A DNA stretch of 64,000 bases from Dicaeum eximium (taxonomy: Eukaryota; Chordata; Aves; Passeriformes; Dicaeidae). Position 1 is the stretch's first letter. Each line of letters opens with the position of its first letter. This document shows, piece by piece, positions 49,701 to 60,800 of this stretch. The stretch spans positions 478,118-542,117 of the forward strand of contig VWZP01006707.1 in the NCBI GenBank assembly GCA_013396995.1, read 5' to 3'. The notes under the pieces are model-generated. The model had not been told where the DNA came from. It was given only the letters and a program-made list of their open reading frames with translations, and searched no databases. A program made the translations under genes and the position numbers.

Positions 49701-52700
49701 TACAATGGTTGCATTAGTTTAGATGTCATGGAATTTTTGGATTGCGTCTTTGAATTTTCAGATTTTCCAGGTGTTCTGGGACAATAAAACAGGGAGGTCT
49801 GACTGTTGTTTAAGTGGTAATGTTGTTGCTAAAATAGGATGGCTCAATTTTTTCAGAATGCTTCAATAAATATGCAGGCAAGCTTACAGGGTAGTTCAAG
49901 AAAATACCTTCAGGGACCAGCAGCAATGAAACTTCAGGGACACAACTGTGCAACTGTGTAAGCTGAATGAGTGCAGTTGGCCATAGGCACACACCTTTCT
50001 GAAGTAAATGCAGAGCAAAAAGCATTGGCCTAAACCAGTTGGCATTATCAGTTGTGTTTAAATCTGTGGTTGTAATCTCCTTAAGGGTATTGTACTGAGC
50101 GGTGCTACTTTCTGAAGGTAGAGACTTTGCATTCTGTTTGGAGCTCAGTGAAAAACCAGAAGTACATGCTTTTGAGAGCAAAAATAATGCTGCTTCTCAT
50201 TTTCATCCTGTGCAAAGCAATAATTCCTTTGGCTTTGCTACTTCAACCTATTCTCTAGGAAGGCAGCAGTACATCGTGTCGCCTTTTGCTTACCAAGGGA
50301 GCATGCACAGCCAGTTGTTCAAACTTTGCTGCTGCTTAAGTAAGTTGTGATAACTTGGTCCTGAGCAAGGCTGGCTGTTAAATAGGTTTATGTATGGTGT
50401 TTCACAGGCCAGTTATAGTGTCACTTTCTGAAAATGTAGTGTTACTTACAGTAGGGTTTATTTTTACTTAGCACTGACAAGCTGTCCTTACAGGCAACAA
50501 TTTATCCTTCTTGGAACAATTGTAAACACATTTACAATTCTAAACTTTATCAGTGCGTTTTCTCTTTGTAGATTCACTGGTTTTCAATTTTCAATTCTTT
50601 TATGATGGTGATCTTTCTTGTTGGCCTGGTGTCTATGATATTAATGAGAACTTTGCGAAAAGATTATGCAAGATACAGCAAGGAGGAAGAAATGGATGAT
50701 ATGGTAAGATCTGCGTTCATGCTTTAAAAACTCTTTTTATTAAGGCTTATTGTTTTCTTGTCGTACATTCATTGTGTTAGCAGCTCTGAATGGCTTTCTT
50801 CAGTTGGACAGAAATGCCTTTTGTGTGTCTTGAGAGTGTTACTGTTATAACATGCTTCTAGGTTGCAAGCCAAAAATCTCTCTCTAGTCACTGTGTTAAT
50901 GTTCGTATCCAACCTTAGGATAAACCAGGTCCATTCTGACTTTGTAGTAGAAGCCTGATGTACTCCTAAGTACCTCAGAGGCTTTAGGGACAGGGAGGGA
51001 TTCTGTTAGATTTTCTTGTGTGATACATTCAGGTAGTAATTTGTTCTTGTCTTCCATAAGGATCTGAAAAGTAAACTTTTCAATCTGATGCATTCAGAAG
51101 AGAAGACACACTTGAAGTTGCTTTATTAAATCAGACCTTTTGTTTTTATGTAACTTGTGCATTTGTCTTTAATTGTCATGACTAGACTTAAAATTTGTTG
51201 TTGTTGTTGTTCCCAGGACAGAGATCTAGGTGATGAGTATGGGTGGAAGCAGGTCCATGGAGATGTGTTTAGACCATCCAGTCATCCTCTAATATTTTCA
51301 TCGCTTATTGGTTCTGGCTGTCAAATTTTTGCTGTGTCTCTTATAGTCATTATTGTTGCAATGATAGAAGATTTATACACAGAGTAAGTATAATTGTGCC
51401 ATGTCTTCCATATATAAATGTTTAAGTGAATAAAATAATTACAAAAATCATTGTTCTAACTGGCCTGAAAAAAGTGTTTGAGAGTCTTTAGTAATAATCT
51501 GTAGGTCAGATGTAATAATAAGAAGTGCTCTTTTAATTTGTAATGAAACTTTGTCCTACTGTTACCACGTTAGTTGCTCTCCTTTGATTTTCTCTTTTAG
51601 TGCTTGCTTTTTGAATGATTTATTATGAAACTAGTTTTTTGTTCTGCAGAATCACTAGTAGATAATATGGGAATTCTATGTATTCAAAGGTACATATTTC
51701 ACTCCTGGTTTCATCCAGACTAACAAGATGTTAGTATATTTCTGACCCTATTTCCCCACCATGCCCTGTGAAGACTGAAATAAGGGTGTGCTCTGTTGTG
51801 AATAGTCCTGTTTTTTTGCTGACAAGTCAGTATTAAGTCAGTCTTATCACAAGTCTGCTTGGGAATGAAAATGTAATTCCTTAGGTTCTTTTGAACACAT
51901 AGTGCTCAGCCTGTGTTGATGTAAAATCCCCAGAAATAGGTCCTGACTGGAAAGAATCAATTTTTAAAAAGAAACAATAATCAAGTTTAAATTTAACACA
52001 CTACTTGTGTTAACTAGTTCACCTGTTTTCTTCCTTTATCTCTTAATTTGATTGAGATTTTTGGGTTACTGGGTGGACTTCATCTGTTTCTGTAGTGATT
52101 GTGTCTTGGGTATTGGAGGGAATTATTGGCTTGTGTTTTGCGTTTTTTTGAGTTTTTTGCAAGTGATTTGTTTTAAGCAGTGACTAAACTTTCATCTGAG
52201 AATATCACCTGTAACTTGATTTTAACAAGTTGTAATACTTCTAATGTGCCACTAGAGAGAACTCTTGCTTTTCAATTTAGTGGCCTTCTAATGGTGTGTT
52301 TAAAAAGCCACTCTGTAGTACCAGAATCTTGGCATATTTTAATTTTTCATAGGGTGTTATTCCCCTCCTTGTGTCTCATGGTTATATTTCTAGACAGGCA
52401 TACACACACACTTTTAATTGTTCAGCATATCAGCCCTTCAGAGGACAAAATGAAACCATTTCAGAATATATGTGCCCTGCAGGGAAGCTGTAAGTTAGTC
52501 ATGTCAGCTGTAAAATGTATCAGAACAGTATTTTTTGAAAAGAGATGTGCACTTAGTCTTTTATTGCAATAGGCCTTTCTGTCACTTTCAAAGTGAATTT
52601 AATTCTGGCTGTATAGTGGAACAATTGACCAAATGTGGTGCAGACAATTCTTATGTTTAGGAAAACAGCACCAAGTCTGGTGTTTTTAGTGGTGGCCTGG

Positions 52701-55700
52701 ATTTACACAGTGGCAGTGCCATTTCAGACTGTGCCTGCTCTTGGGGGTTTTGCATGTGTTTCTAAACTGTCTTAAGTAGGAGAAGTTTTTAAAAAACAAA
52801 TATTGGCATAACAGTCCTTTAGTGTGTGTGACCAGCGGGTATATTTGTTTTGGTCATGCTGTCATGGAAGCTTAATGCTAAAGATTGCTTCCTTGAGTAC
52901 AGCAGGCATCCAGGAGTGGTTCCTCAAAAACCAAAATGGCACTACTAGAATCACTCAGAGCAACTAATTTGAAGAAAGTACAGTAAGTTGGCTAAAAACC
53001 TGCTGGTATTTGCTGTCAAAGAATAGCAGAGGGATGTGGAGAAACAACTCTGTTAATGAATAACATTGATATCTTCCTATTTTTAGATACGATCTTTTAA
53101 AATGCAGTTGGAAATGGCTTCTATGATTTAAAATTACTAGCTTTGCTTGTAAAATTTCAGAAAAATTATGCCAAAATTAGTAGTCCAACATTTAATAGGG
53201 TGACATTTAAAAATTACTAAGCTCTTCTGATTGCACTACTTAATGCTGATTTGTGGCTTCATTATAGTATTTATAGTTTCTAGATCTAATTTTCTGCTGG
53301 ATGAACACTTTCGATCTTAAAAGTTAATTTCTGGGGGATGGCAGAAACATTATTCACAATCTTAGTACATTTTTGTTAGTACTGGCCTTCTGACATTTTA
53401 TCTGCAGTTGAATCTTACACTTAAAGTATGTCATGTAAATAGTTATTTATGCACAAAGTACACACATCCAAATGTCAGAGTATATTTATCAGAGGTGAGA
53501 GTCTGTACTCCAGTTAAAATAAATGCATTAGAAAATAATGTAGTATGTCAAAACTCCCTTTCTTACATGGAATTAGACTTGGCCAAAGCCTTGTGTACAA
53601 ACAGTTCTCATTCTTATGCAGATTTTACAGTTTAAGCATTTCTAAATATTTGTATTACATAAAAACTTTAAATAACTGCTTCTGCTAAAAATATAGGGGG
53701 GGGTTTTGCTCTAATTATGTTTCGTTTTGTATTTCATTTACCAAAAACATCCCTTCTTGTAGGAGAGGATCAATGCTTAGCACAGCTATATTTGTTTATG
53801 CTGCAACATCACCGGTGAATGGATATTTTGGAGGAAGCCTTTATGCCAGACAAGGAGGTAAATGTTTCAGCATTTTCATTGCATTGTTAAATGTAGAAGT
53901 TACTATTTTCTGATTTGCACCAATGTAGAAGAGTCCTCATGGAGTTAGACGGAATCCATTAGATTCTTAATAAACAGAAAATATTTTGAGTATATTTAAC
54001 TTTCATATTATCTACTCAGTCAGTACTGCCTATGCTTTCTAAAAAGGTAACTGAAGTCTTGGGTCAATTTGAAAGAGCTAAAGAGTTAACAGTTGTGCTT
54101 ACTGTTAACAGTTGTGACTTCTGAGTTGCTTGTTATACTCTTGTATATAATTTTATATAATGTATACTCTTGTATATTATTTTTGGCTCATGACATCCAC
54201 AAAGTATAATAGCTTTTCTCTTTTGTGTAACCTGTTGTTAAACAGGTTGTGTCATCTTCTCCAGATGACTCCAACATGGTTCTCTTCTGTATGTACTAGG
54301 GGGTTTATGTTGGGCTAACACAAAAAGGACGAGTATGGATTATTTACTAGACCATCAACTGCAGATGGGGAAAACTGTTTATATCATCTTTTAAAGAAAG
54401 TTGTTCTAATTTCCAGTACATGCTCTACTTTATACTTAGCAGATCAAAATGAGCATCAGTAGAGAGCAGAAGCCAAATAAAATTGACAGAAGATTTGAAC
54501 AGGCTGTCTTCAAATGCTCCCCACTACGTCTCTGAGTAATGACCAGTTAGATTCTTGTAGTGCACTAGCTTAATCCATTCCCTATGCTGCAATAAAAGAA
54601 TAATCAATATCTATTATCTTCTAGAGTGCTTAAAAAAATTCTAGTAAGTTCGCAAAAGAAAATTTGTATCTTTTTAGCATTATGTACCTGTTAGTGTTCA
54701 GTCTCAACTGTACTTTGAGTTTGGAGGTTAGACGTTTACTTTCATGTGGCTTGTTTATAAACCTGGCAATTTGTACAAAACCAGATCTAGTTAGAAAAGG
54801 GTTGCTGTGCTGTGTAATGTATTGTGCTCTATAGTTGAGCCAGATATTCTTCTTTTTTTAGAGATAAACATCTATCAAACCATGAATGCTGATTATGTTG
54901 GCTCATGATGAAAATACATATGATTGTCTTGAAAAAATATGCTTTTTAAAATTGTTTTTATTTACTGCGTATTAATTTCATGGTGTATAAATGTAGATGG
55001 TATTTAAGAGCATAAAAAGTGCAGAGAATCCAGATAGGGGAAATTTTTAAGGTGTTGCCCAAATGGATTTCTTTGAGCTCCTCAGGGAGCTGTAAACTTA
55101 GTAATTAACTGCTAACGAGTGTTCTGTTCCCTTGATGCTTGGAGTTTAGAAATCACTTTCTTTGTACCTTTTCTGCTTTGAAGATGTCAAGAGTCCAGTT
55201 TTCCTGTATGTTAAATGCTGTGGCATTTTGCTTTTTACCAGGGATAGCCATTTCTGTAATGCATCCTGAATGTGTGTCAGGTGCTGCCTGGAAGCAGCTG
55301 CAATGCTGAGTTGTCCTGGGAGCAGTGCTGAGCTCTCCTGTGCTCTCAGAGTGGGAGCAGGTTCTGCACAGGGCCAGTTCTGCTATCTCTGCCTCTTCTC
55401 ATCTGCAGCTACATACAGCCTTAGGTTTCACACCCCAGGTTCTGTGGCCAGCTTAGTCAGCATATGCTGTTCTTCAGCTGAGATGTTCTCATGTATCCCT
55501 TTTCTTATCTTTTCACCTGGCCTACTAAGTTGATTAATTTGCTGCATCTTGTGAGTTACCAGGAGTCAGATGAAACTTAGTTTGCTCTTAGCTCTTGTAT
55601 CGATGTAGTATGTTGTTACTTATTTCTTTCACCTTTTTGTGGGAGAAGTAGTCAAACATGTATATTCTGGAGTGCTTGCTAATAAATTGAAAAGCAAAAT

Positions 55701-55872
55701 GCTGTATCTTACCAGTCCCATTGAAATGTCCCTTGTTGCAGGAAGGCGATGGATAAAGCAGATGTTCATCGGAGCCTTCCTTATTCCAGCAATGGTGTGT
55801 GGAACTGCCTTCTTCATCAACTTCATTGCCATCTATTACCATGCTTCAAGAGCTATACCCTTTGCAACCATG
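40505..55872 (+). CDS. TM9SF3: TM9SF3, transmembrane 9 superfamily member 3 (nonaspanin); 8 internal exons, both ends missing
   Basis: Eight exons join in frame into 361 codons. The fragment begins [20 protein letters not shown], which follows the signal peptide in the human protein (589 aa), and ends at RAIPFATM in the membrane domain. It contains the luminal N-terminal domain (about residues 1-186 of the fragment), a first membrane helix (about 194-212), the conserved loop with [20 protein letters not shown], a second helix (about 260-285), a third around [15 protein letters not shown], and a fourth around [22 protein letters not shown]9 proteins are nine-helix Golgi/endosomal membrane proteins linked to sorting of membrane cargo. 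Sequence is close to human throughout. Exon 1 is absent, probably because of the gap at 32874-32894, and the C-terminal exons lie beyond the window. Confidence 0.96.
40701..45965 (+). other. TM9SF3 intron 2
   Basis: About 5.3 kb of AT-rich unique sequence. It contains a T-tract near 41906-41920, a GGTTTT-rich low-complexity patch near 42074-42112 and an AT-rich imperfect repeat near 41559-41606. No genes are seen. Confidence 0.6.
45966..46088 (+). CDS. TM9SF3: TM9SF3 exon 3 (luminal domain)
   Basis: The acceptor is TTTTTTGCAG and the donor GTGAGT. The translation is [20 protein letters not shown], then [34 protein letters not shown] differs modestly from human PATYCEIDLDKEKR. Length is 123 nt. 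Confidence 0.97.
46089..48707 (+). other. TM9SF3 intron 3
   Basis: About 2.6 kb. It holds one plus-strand CR1 fragment (46242-46498) and an AT-rich TTTA repeat near 47381-47407. The remainder is unique. Confidence 0.65.
46242..46498 (+). mobile_element. CR1 LINE 3'-end fragment (plus strand)
   Basis: The sequence reads GGACATAGTCTTAAGCTGCACC, AACATCAGGAAGCATTTCTTCC, GGAATGGGCTGCCCAGGGAGG, GTCACCATCTCTGGAGGTG and ends TGTGTGATTCTGTGGG. This is the sense-strand 3' region of CR1. It is in the opposite orientation to the other three copies in the window. Confidence 0.92.
48708..48868 (+). CDS. TM9SF3: TM9SF3 exon 4 (luminal domain)
   Basis: The acceptor is TTTCCTATGCAG and the donor GTAAGT. The translation is [40 protein letters not shown] and [14 protein letters not shown], matching human. 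NLTS is a potential N-glycosylation site in the lumen. Confidence 0.97.
49151..49215. repeat. Short duplicated TG/TA simple repeat
   Basis: CATAGTAATTATGTGTGTG occurs twice in succession, then TATATGTGTATATATATACACACAT. The last part is nearly self-complementary and could form a hairpin. Probably length-polymorphic. Confidence 0.85.
49584..49661 (+). CDS. TM9SF3: TM9SF3 exon 5 (end of luminal domain)
   Basis: The acceptor is TCTCTCTTCAG and the donor GTATGT. The 78-nt exon encodes [20 protein letters not shown] and SFFQHR, identical to mammals as I recall it. Confidence 0.97.
50572..50703 (+). CDS. TM9SF3: TM9SF3 exon 6 (first membrane helix)
   Basis: The acceptor is TTCTCTTTGTAG and the donor GTAAGA. 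The translation has [40 protein letters not shown] and MDDM. The hydrophobic stretch is the first transmembrane segment after the luminal domain. Exactly 44 codons. Confidence 0.97.
51217..51383 (+). CDS. TM9SF3: TM9SF3 exon 7 (conserved cytosolic loop, second helix)
   Basis: The acceptor follows a TTG repeat and TTCCCAG; the donor is GTAAGT. The translation is [20 protein letters not shown], then [20 protein letters not shown] and [15 protein letters not shown]. The [13 protein letters not shown] loop is a family hallmark. Confidence 0.97.
51384..53762 (+). other. TM9SF3 intron 7
   Basis: About 2.4 kb of unique AT-rich sequence. Open frames (for example 52180-52572) have no splice borders or recognisable domains. 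Confidence 0.6.
53763..53857 (+). CDS. TM9SF3: TM9SF3 exon 8 (third membrane segment)
   Basis: The acceptor is CCCTTCTTGTAG and the donor GTAAAT. The translation [20 protein letters not shown], then [11 protein letters not shown] matches the TM9 family core. Length is 95 nt. Confidence 0.97.
53858..55741 (+). other. TM9SF3 intron 8
   Basis: About 1.9 kb of unique sequence with small internal direct repeats near 54086-54116 (GTTAACAGTTGTG, twice) and 54137-54180. No gene is seen. Confidence 0.6.
55742..55872 (+). CDS. TM9SF3: TM9SF3 exon 9 (fourth membrane segment), last TM9SF3 exon in window
   Basis: The acceptor is CCCTTGTTGCAG and the donor GTGAGT. The translation is [20 protein letters not shown], then [20 protein letters not shown] and FATM. 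Human has FGTMVAVCC after this point. The following exon was not found up to 64000. Confidence 0.97.
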
Positions 55873-57766
55873 GTGAGTTGTTTTATTGGAGAATTTAAAC
55901 TCCACTGTACACACAAAAATTATATTTTTTAAATCTAAATATGTTTGTGAGTCATAGCTTAGAGCTAGCTGATTAGAAATTTATCATGGGAGGGGGTTAA
56001 GGTGCTTCAAGTATAATTAATTTAAATCACAATAGCAACAGCTGCTGGATGCCAAAAACAGTCTTATCTCTGCTTAAAGTGACACTTTGCTTTGTATTCA
56101 AACTTAGTGTTTTAACAATGTGGAAAGTTGGCAATTTGAATTTCCTTCTGGATGGCCAGTGCAAACTGATTATAATATAAAATCAAATACAAAGCAATTC
56201 CAAGTAAAAGATACTTCTAAGTCATTGCAATCAAGCAAAAAAATAAAAATAAATGATCAGCCAACAATATGAGATAAGACATTCTGAGCAGATCTGTCTT
56301 TACAAAAAGGACTCCTGCTTTTCACTTAGTTAAGTGTTATTTACTGTCCTGTTATGGTCTTGTGTCTGTACATTTACCCTATCACTTGAAAAACTGTGCT
56401 TGTTGTAGTACTTTTTCATTTAGTCATGATGACTTTCTCTATTTCCTTTGTCAGGATTTTGTTTGTGTTGGCCCCTTTCAAGCAATCTCAAATAATCCTG
56501 TGAATAAAATGTAGGAAATAATCACTTGCCACTTGGGTAGAATTTGTTTGAGCTTGTAAGGATTAGTGTTTTAAAGCATAAATTTTTTTGAAATTTGCAC
56601 CATAAAATTGCTTTTTCTAATTTTGTGCAGTAGCACCGTTAACTTAAAAGAATATCTTAAGATAGGAAGTCTTGCTTTATTTTCAGTAATATCTGTAGCA
56701 AATATTGGAATTCAGCATTTTTTATAGATTTCTTCTTTGCATATCAGTTTTTTGTGATAATGTTAGGTTGTTCAGATAATTCAGAGACATTCAAGTCGCC
56801 TTGGATTTCTTCTTAGTTTAAATCTACCACAAAATGAAGCTTAGTATCAGAAGTTTTTGTCTTATATATGTATTGTATTATTTGGGTTTGTGATGGGAAT
56901 TCAGTATGTGACTGAAAATACTTCTAAAGAGCACATTGTTAATGAATGCATATAATAGAGATTATAAATGGTAACAACAAGAGAGAATTCTTCAGGGAAA
57001 GACTTTCAATAATTTTTTACTGATGGAGGATTCATCCTGTGTATGTTGCTGGTTCTAGTCACCTCCTTATTAACAGCATTTTCAAAGCCTAAATACCAGC
57101 TTTTTACATTGAATTCATTTTTATAAAATCACTAAATGCAATATAAAGCTAAAGATGTTTATGAACTCTTCACTTACTTCTGGTTTTCTTCTTCAAGAAA
57201 TTAGATTAAAATTCTATCTTTGAGTATTTTGTATTAGTTGGTCAGTGTGTCCCAAAGCAGTATTGTGTTGTTTTTTCTTTCCTGTGCTAGCAGCCATATA
57301 CAATACTGTCATGAAAGTTTACAGCACTGATCTTTTGATATGTGCAAAGAGACTCTTTTACTGCTAAGCAAGCAGTTATGGTATCCCATTTCTCACTTGT
57401 ATTCTCATTTGGAGGCCAGGAATGCTGAGGGAAGGAGATTCCACGTGTGCTGAAGTTTGTCTTCTGAATTTGTTCAGCTGATTTCTATTTTAAGACCATG
57501 GGCACGTGCATGGAAAGGCAAACTGATATAAAAATCTTCAGGGTTCAATTCATCAGGATGTTAGGATGTTTCTATACGCAGTGATTTTAATGTTTGCAAG
57601 GTTTTATGAAAGCCTTTGAATCATTGTGACTGTGGCAATAAAACTGAAATGGAGTTAGCAGGCAAGCAGGTTATGAATCGGAAACTTCATCAGAATGAGC
57701 AACGCTCTAATGACTTCAAATCAACAAGCTGGTTTGGAGGAGGAAATGGAAATTGTTTGCAATTAC

Positions 57767-57842
57767 CATGTTATGCTTCAGGTTGAAGTCCCCAGGAAGC
57801 CCTCTGGCTTTATGGATGAGATCCCTTTGTGTCTTTCCACCT
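57767..57842 (-). CDS. Tentative further exon of antisense gene (76 nt)
   Basis: The acceptor is CATTGAAAACAG and the donor GTAATT, both mediocre. The frame that fits the previous block reads GGKTQRDLIHKARGLPGDFN, then LKHNM. Read through instead of spliced, the frame meets a TGA at 57718-57716, which would make this a terminal exon. A plus-strand open frame overlaps it. Confidence 0.22.
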
Positions 57843-60800
57843 CTGTTTTCAATGTGAAGAAGCTTCCAGAATTGTCTAATGCAAATTTGCTACTTTCTTA
57901 GGGAAATAAAACCTCTGCCACCTAAATGTACTAGAACACAGAAATAACTCCCTTTACCCTGACATGTCTTGAAACCACTGTCCTTGATTTAAATTGCTGG
58001 CAAGTATTGCCCCCTCATCTTGACTGCCATAAATCTGGAAAAAGCAGAAACTGAGTTACTGAAAAAAGTTCCTTAGCTAAAAGGTTCCTAAGAGACTATT
58101 CTTAAATATGTCAAACTGTACTTTGCCAGTTTTGCATTGCCACTTCCCAGTGAAGTATCTAAATCGTCTCTGTGACTTAATTCTTCCCTCCAGAGGGATT
58201 TTCCTATGGAATTTAGGCAAGGACAGCTGACAGAATCAAATCCAGGACTTCCAAACTGACACTCAGTTGCTGTATCTTTCACCTACCTGGTATCTGTTTT
58301 TCTGCACTTTGTCATGAAGTCCTCAAATTCATTGGGCCCTTCAGGACCTTCGTGCATCTCATTGTAGTCTGTTTTGAACTTCAGAACTTCATTCACCTTA
58401 TATAACTCATTCCTGGTGTCTGGGATCTCCTTGAAGATGTGGCAGGGCCTGGGAAAATGCAGAGCTTGTTTCTGAAATCAGTCTTCACTCTTGGGACTCT
58501 GCCCTTAGCCTTTTTAGATACACTTGCAAGCTGTCTTACCTACCATGGAATGACAAACCTTCTGCAGGGAAGTAAGCCATGAGCATGAGCAAAGGCTTAA
58601 TCTCTTCCTTAGGGTAGCTTTCAGCTGTCCTTCCCTTCAGAATGATATTAAGAATGTGACAGATTTTATTCAAATACAAGGCCTTTTTAAAACTTAATGC
58701 ATTAAAGCTTTCCAGAGCATATGAAGGAGATCTATAATCTCTGCTTTTTTCCCTCATCCCTTCACCTTTATAGAAATGCAATGAGTACTGTTCAATTATT
58801 CATGCCTTTGGAGTCCAAATTTGATTTTTTGGTGTATTTTGTTTATTATGTCCTCTTACTGGCGAACATTGAGTTCTGAAGTTGTTACACATCTTGACTT
58901 ACTTTCTATTGATGTTTATCAGTCTTTCTGGTGTATTTAACAATCATCTTTATATTTGGGTGTGTGAATGATATGTAAAAAGTGGAGCATGGAAGATTTA
59001 AGAAGACTTTTAATTAATGGTGGGTGAAGTGGCTTCTCCATAATATGTTTCAGGAGTATGGCACTAGTTCTGTGCAGAAATACTGACTAATGCAGAATTT
59101 CTACAGAGTACAGCATGATTGAATTTGAAGGGACCATTTTAATTCTGGTGTTTCATAAGTTGTGACTGCTTATGTTGTTCTGTGAGTGATGCATAATTTA
59201 AAGATTTCCATTAAGGCTACTATGACTAATGTAATATTCTGACTGCAGAATCTATGCAGGTTCTATTAACTTTTTTAAGATTTATTATTTTTTGTTTTGT
59301 TTGAGCAGTAGGTCCCTTTGTGGCTAAGGTTTCCACTGTGCATTTTTAAGGATTTAATTAAATAAGGTTAAGGACGCTATTTCTCTGGGGATTGAGACCC
59401 TGTTGTTTGCATCTTTTGTACCTTGTTTTGAAAAGAAAAAAATGTTTCCTCTGACAGATAGATTAATCCAAGCTTTCCCTGACAGCTTTGAGTTGATATG
59501 AGTATTGACTGCCACTAAAAAAAAGAGGACTTGGTAGTGCCAAAGATTTTCATTCCTTGAGCTAGAGAAAGAAATACACCTGGCTAAAAAAAGGACCAAA
59601 AAATCCTGTCACGTGCATTCAGCAGGGTGCTTCCTCAAATTGCTTGAAAGTGACTGTACAACCTTTGGTCAAACCCCTTCGTTTTGCTAAAAATAGACAC
59701 AGCTTAATTCTTCTGCCTACATTTTCAACAGTTCAATTTATTGTCCAAAGCAACACTCTAGATTAACAACTTAATTGTAATAAAACTAATAACACTTTAT
59801 TTTTGAGCTTTCTGTTCTATTCTTTTTCTTGTAATGTTGGACAATGTACAGAAAACTGTTGCATTATACAAATTTAGTAACCTGTATATGGGAGGGAGTC
59901 TCCTGACTGAGAGTGCGTTTTGGTAGCTAACGGGAAGATCAAGCTGCTGCTTTGACAGTTAATTTTTATTGCTTTTCTTCCCAGTGCATTAAGCAGACAT
60001 GGCACCATAGCCTGCCAGTAGCTGTTTAATATTAGATATGCTCATAAAAATTTTAATTATCACCTTTGAAAGAAGTTTAATCTACAGTTGTCAGGAAATA
60101 CGAAACGCGTGGCACTAGGAAATAAATTATATCCCTCTTGACAATGTTTCCTTTCAAATATGGAAAACTGAATTCTGCACATTCAGTCAAGGGCAGTAGA
60201 ATATTATTTCCCCATCGAAACAAAACAACAATGAGTTAGAAAGAATGCAGGCTTGGTGAGGTTGACAGTCTCTTCTATGGCAACTAAAACCTGCTAGTGT
60301 ATAAATAAGATATTTTGTACAACAAAATTGCAACAGTCAAAAGTATTTTTTAATGTACTGCCTTGGTACAAAAACTCACATGGTTTGTTTTGGGTAACAT
60401 GGATTATAGAGAACCTCTGGTTGTTTGCTTGATGAAAAAACAGGTTTGAAGATGTGATGTATTTGCCTCTTTACATAATTTGTGTTTTATAAAGTAGTAG
60501 TTAAAATGGTTCTCAGAATTCTTTATGGCTGGTGTTACACTAATAACTCTTAAAACACTCACAAAGACGTAACTTTCTCACCTCTGCCTGTCACACAACT
60601 ACTGTTACTGGGATTGGATTTTTTAGTGTGTTGTTGGTGACTTTGGCAGGAGGGTAGAGCAGGTATGTGTCGATCTCGTCTTCATTTCTCCTTTCCATTG
60701 TTGATGGTGGAGGCCTTTAAGTGCCTGAACTGCTTTTTCCATTGTATTCTTACTCTTGGAAACCTTTTAGGCAGAAATCTTGTAACTTCATCTTTAAGAC

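Larger units (their letters stand above)
48869..50571 (+). other. TM9SF3 introns 4 and 5
   Basis: Introns 48869-49583 and 49662-50571. The first contains the duplicated TG/TA-rich repeat at about 49151-49215; the rest is unique. Confidence 0.6.

Noticed and set aside
57695..57901. Plus-strand open frame of 68 codons overlapping the tentative last antisense exon
   Set aside because: No homology or splice borders recognised. Kept only as a caution against the antisense reading of this block.
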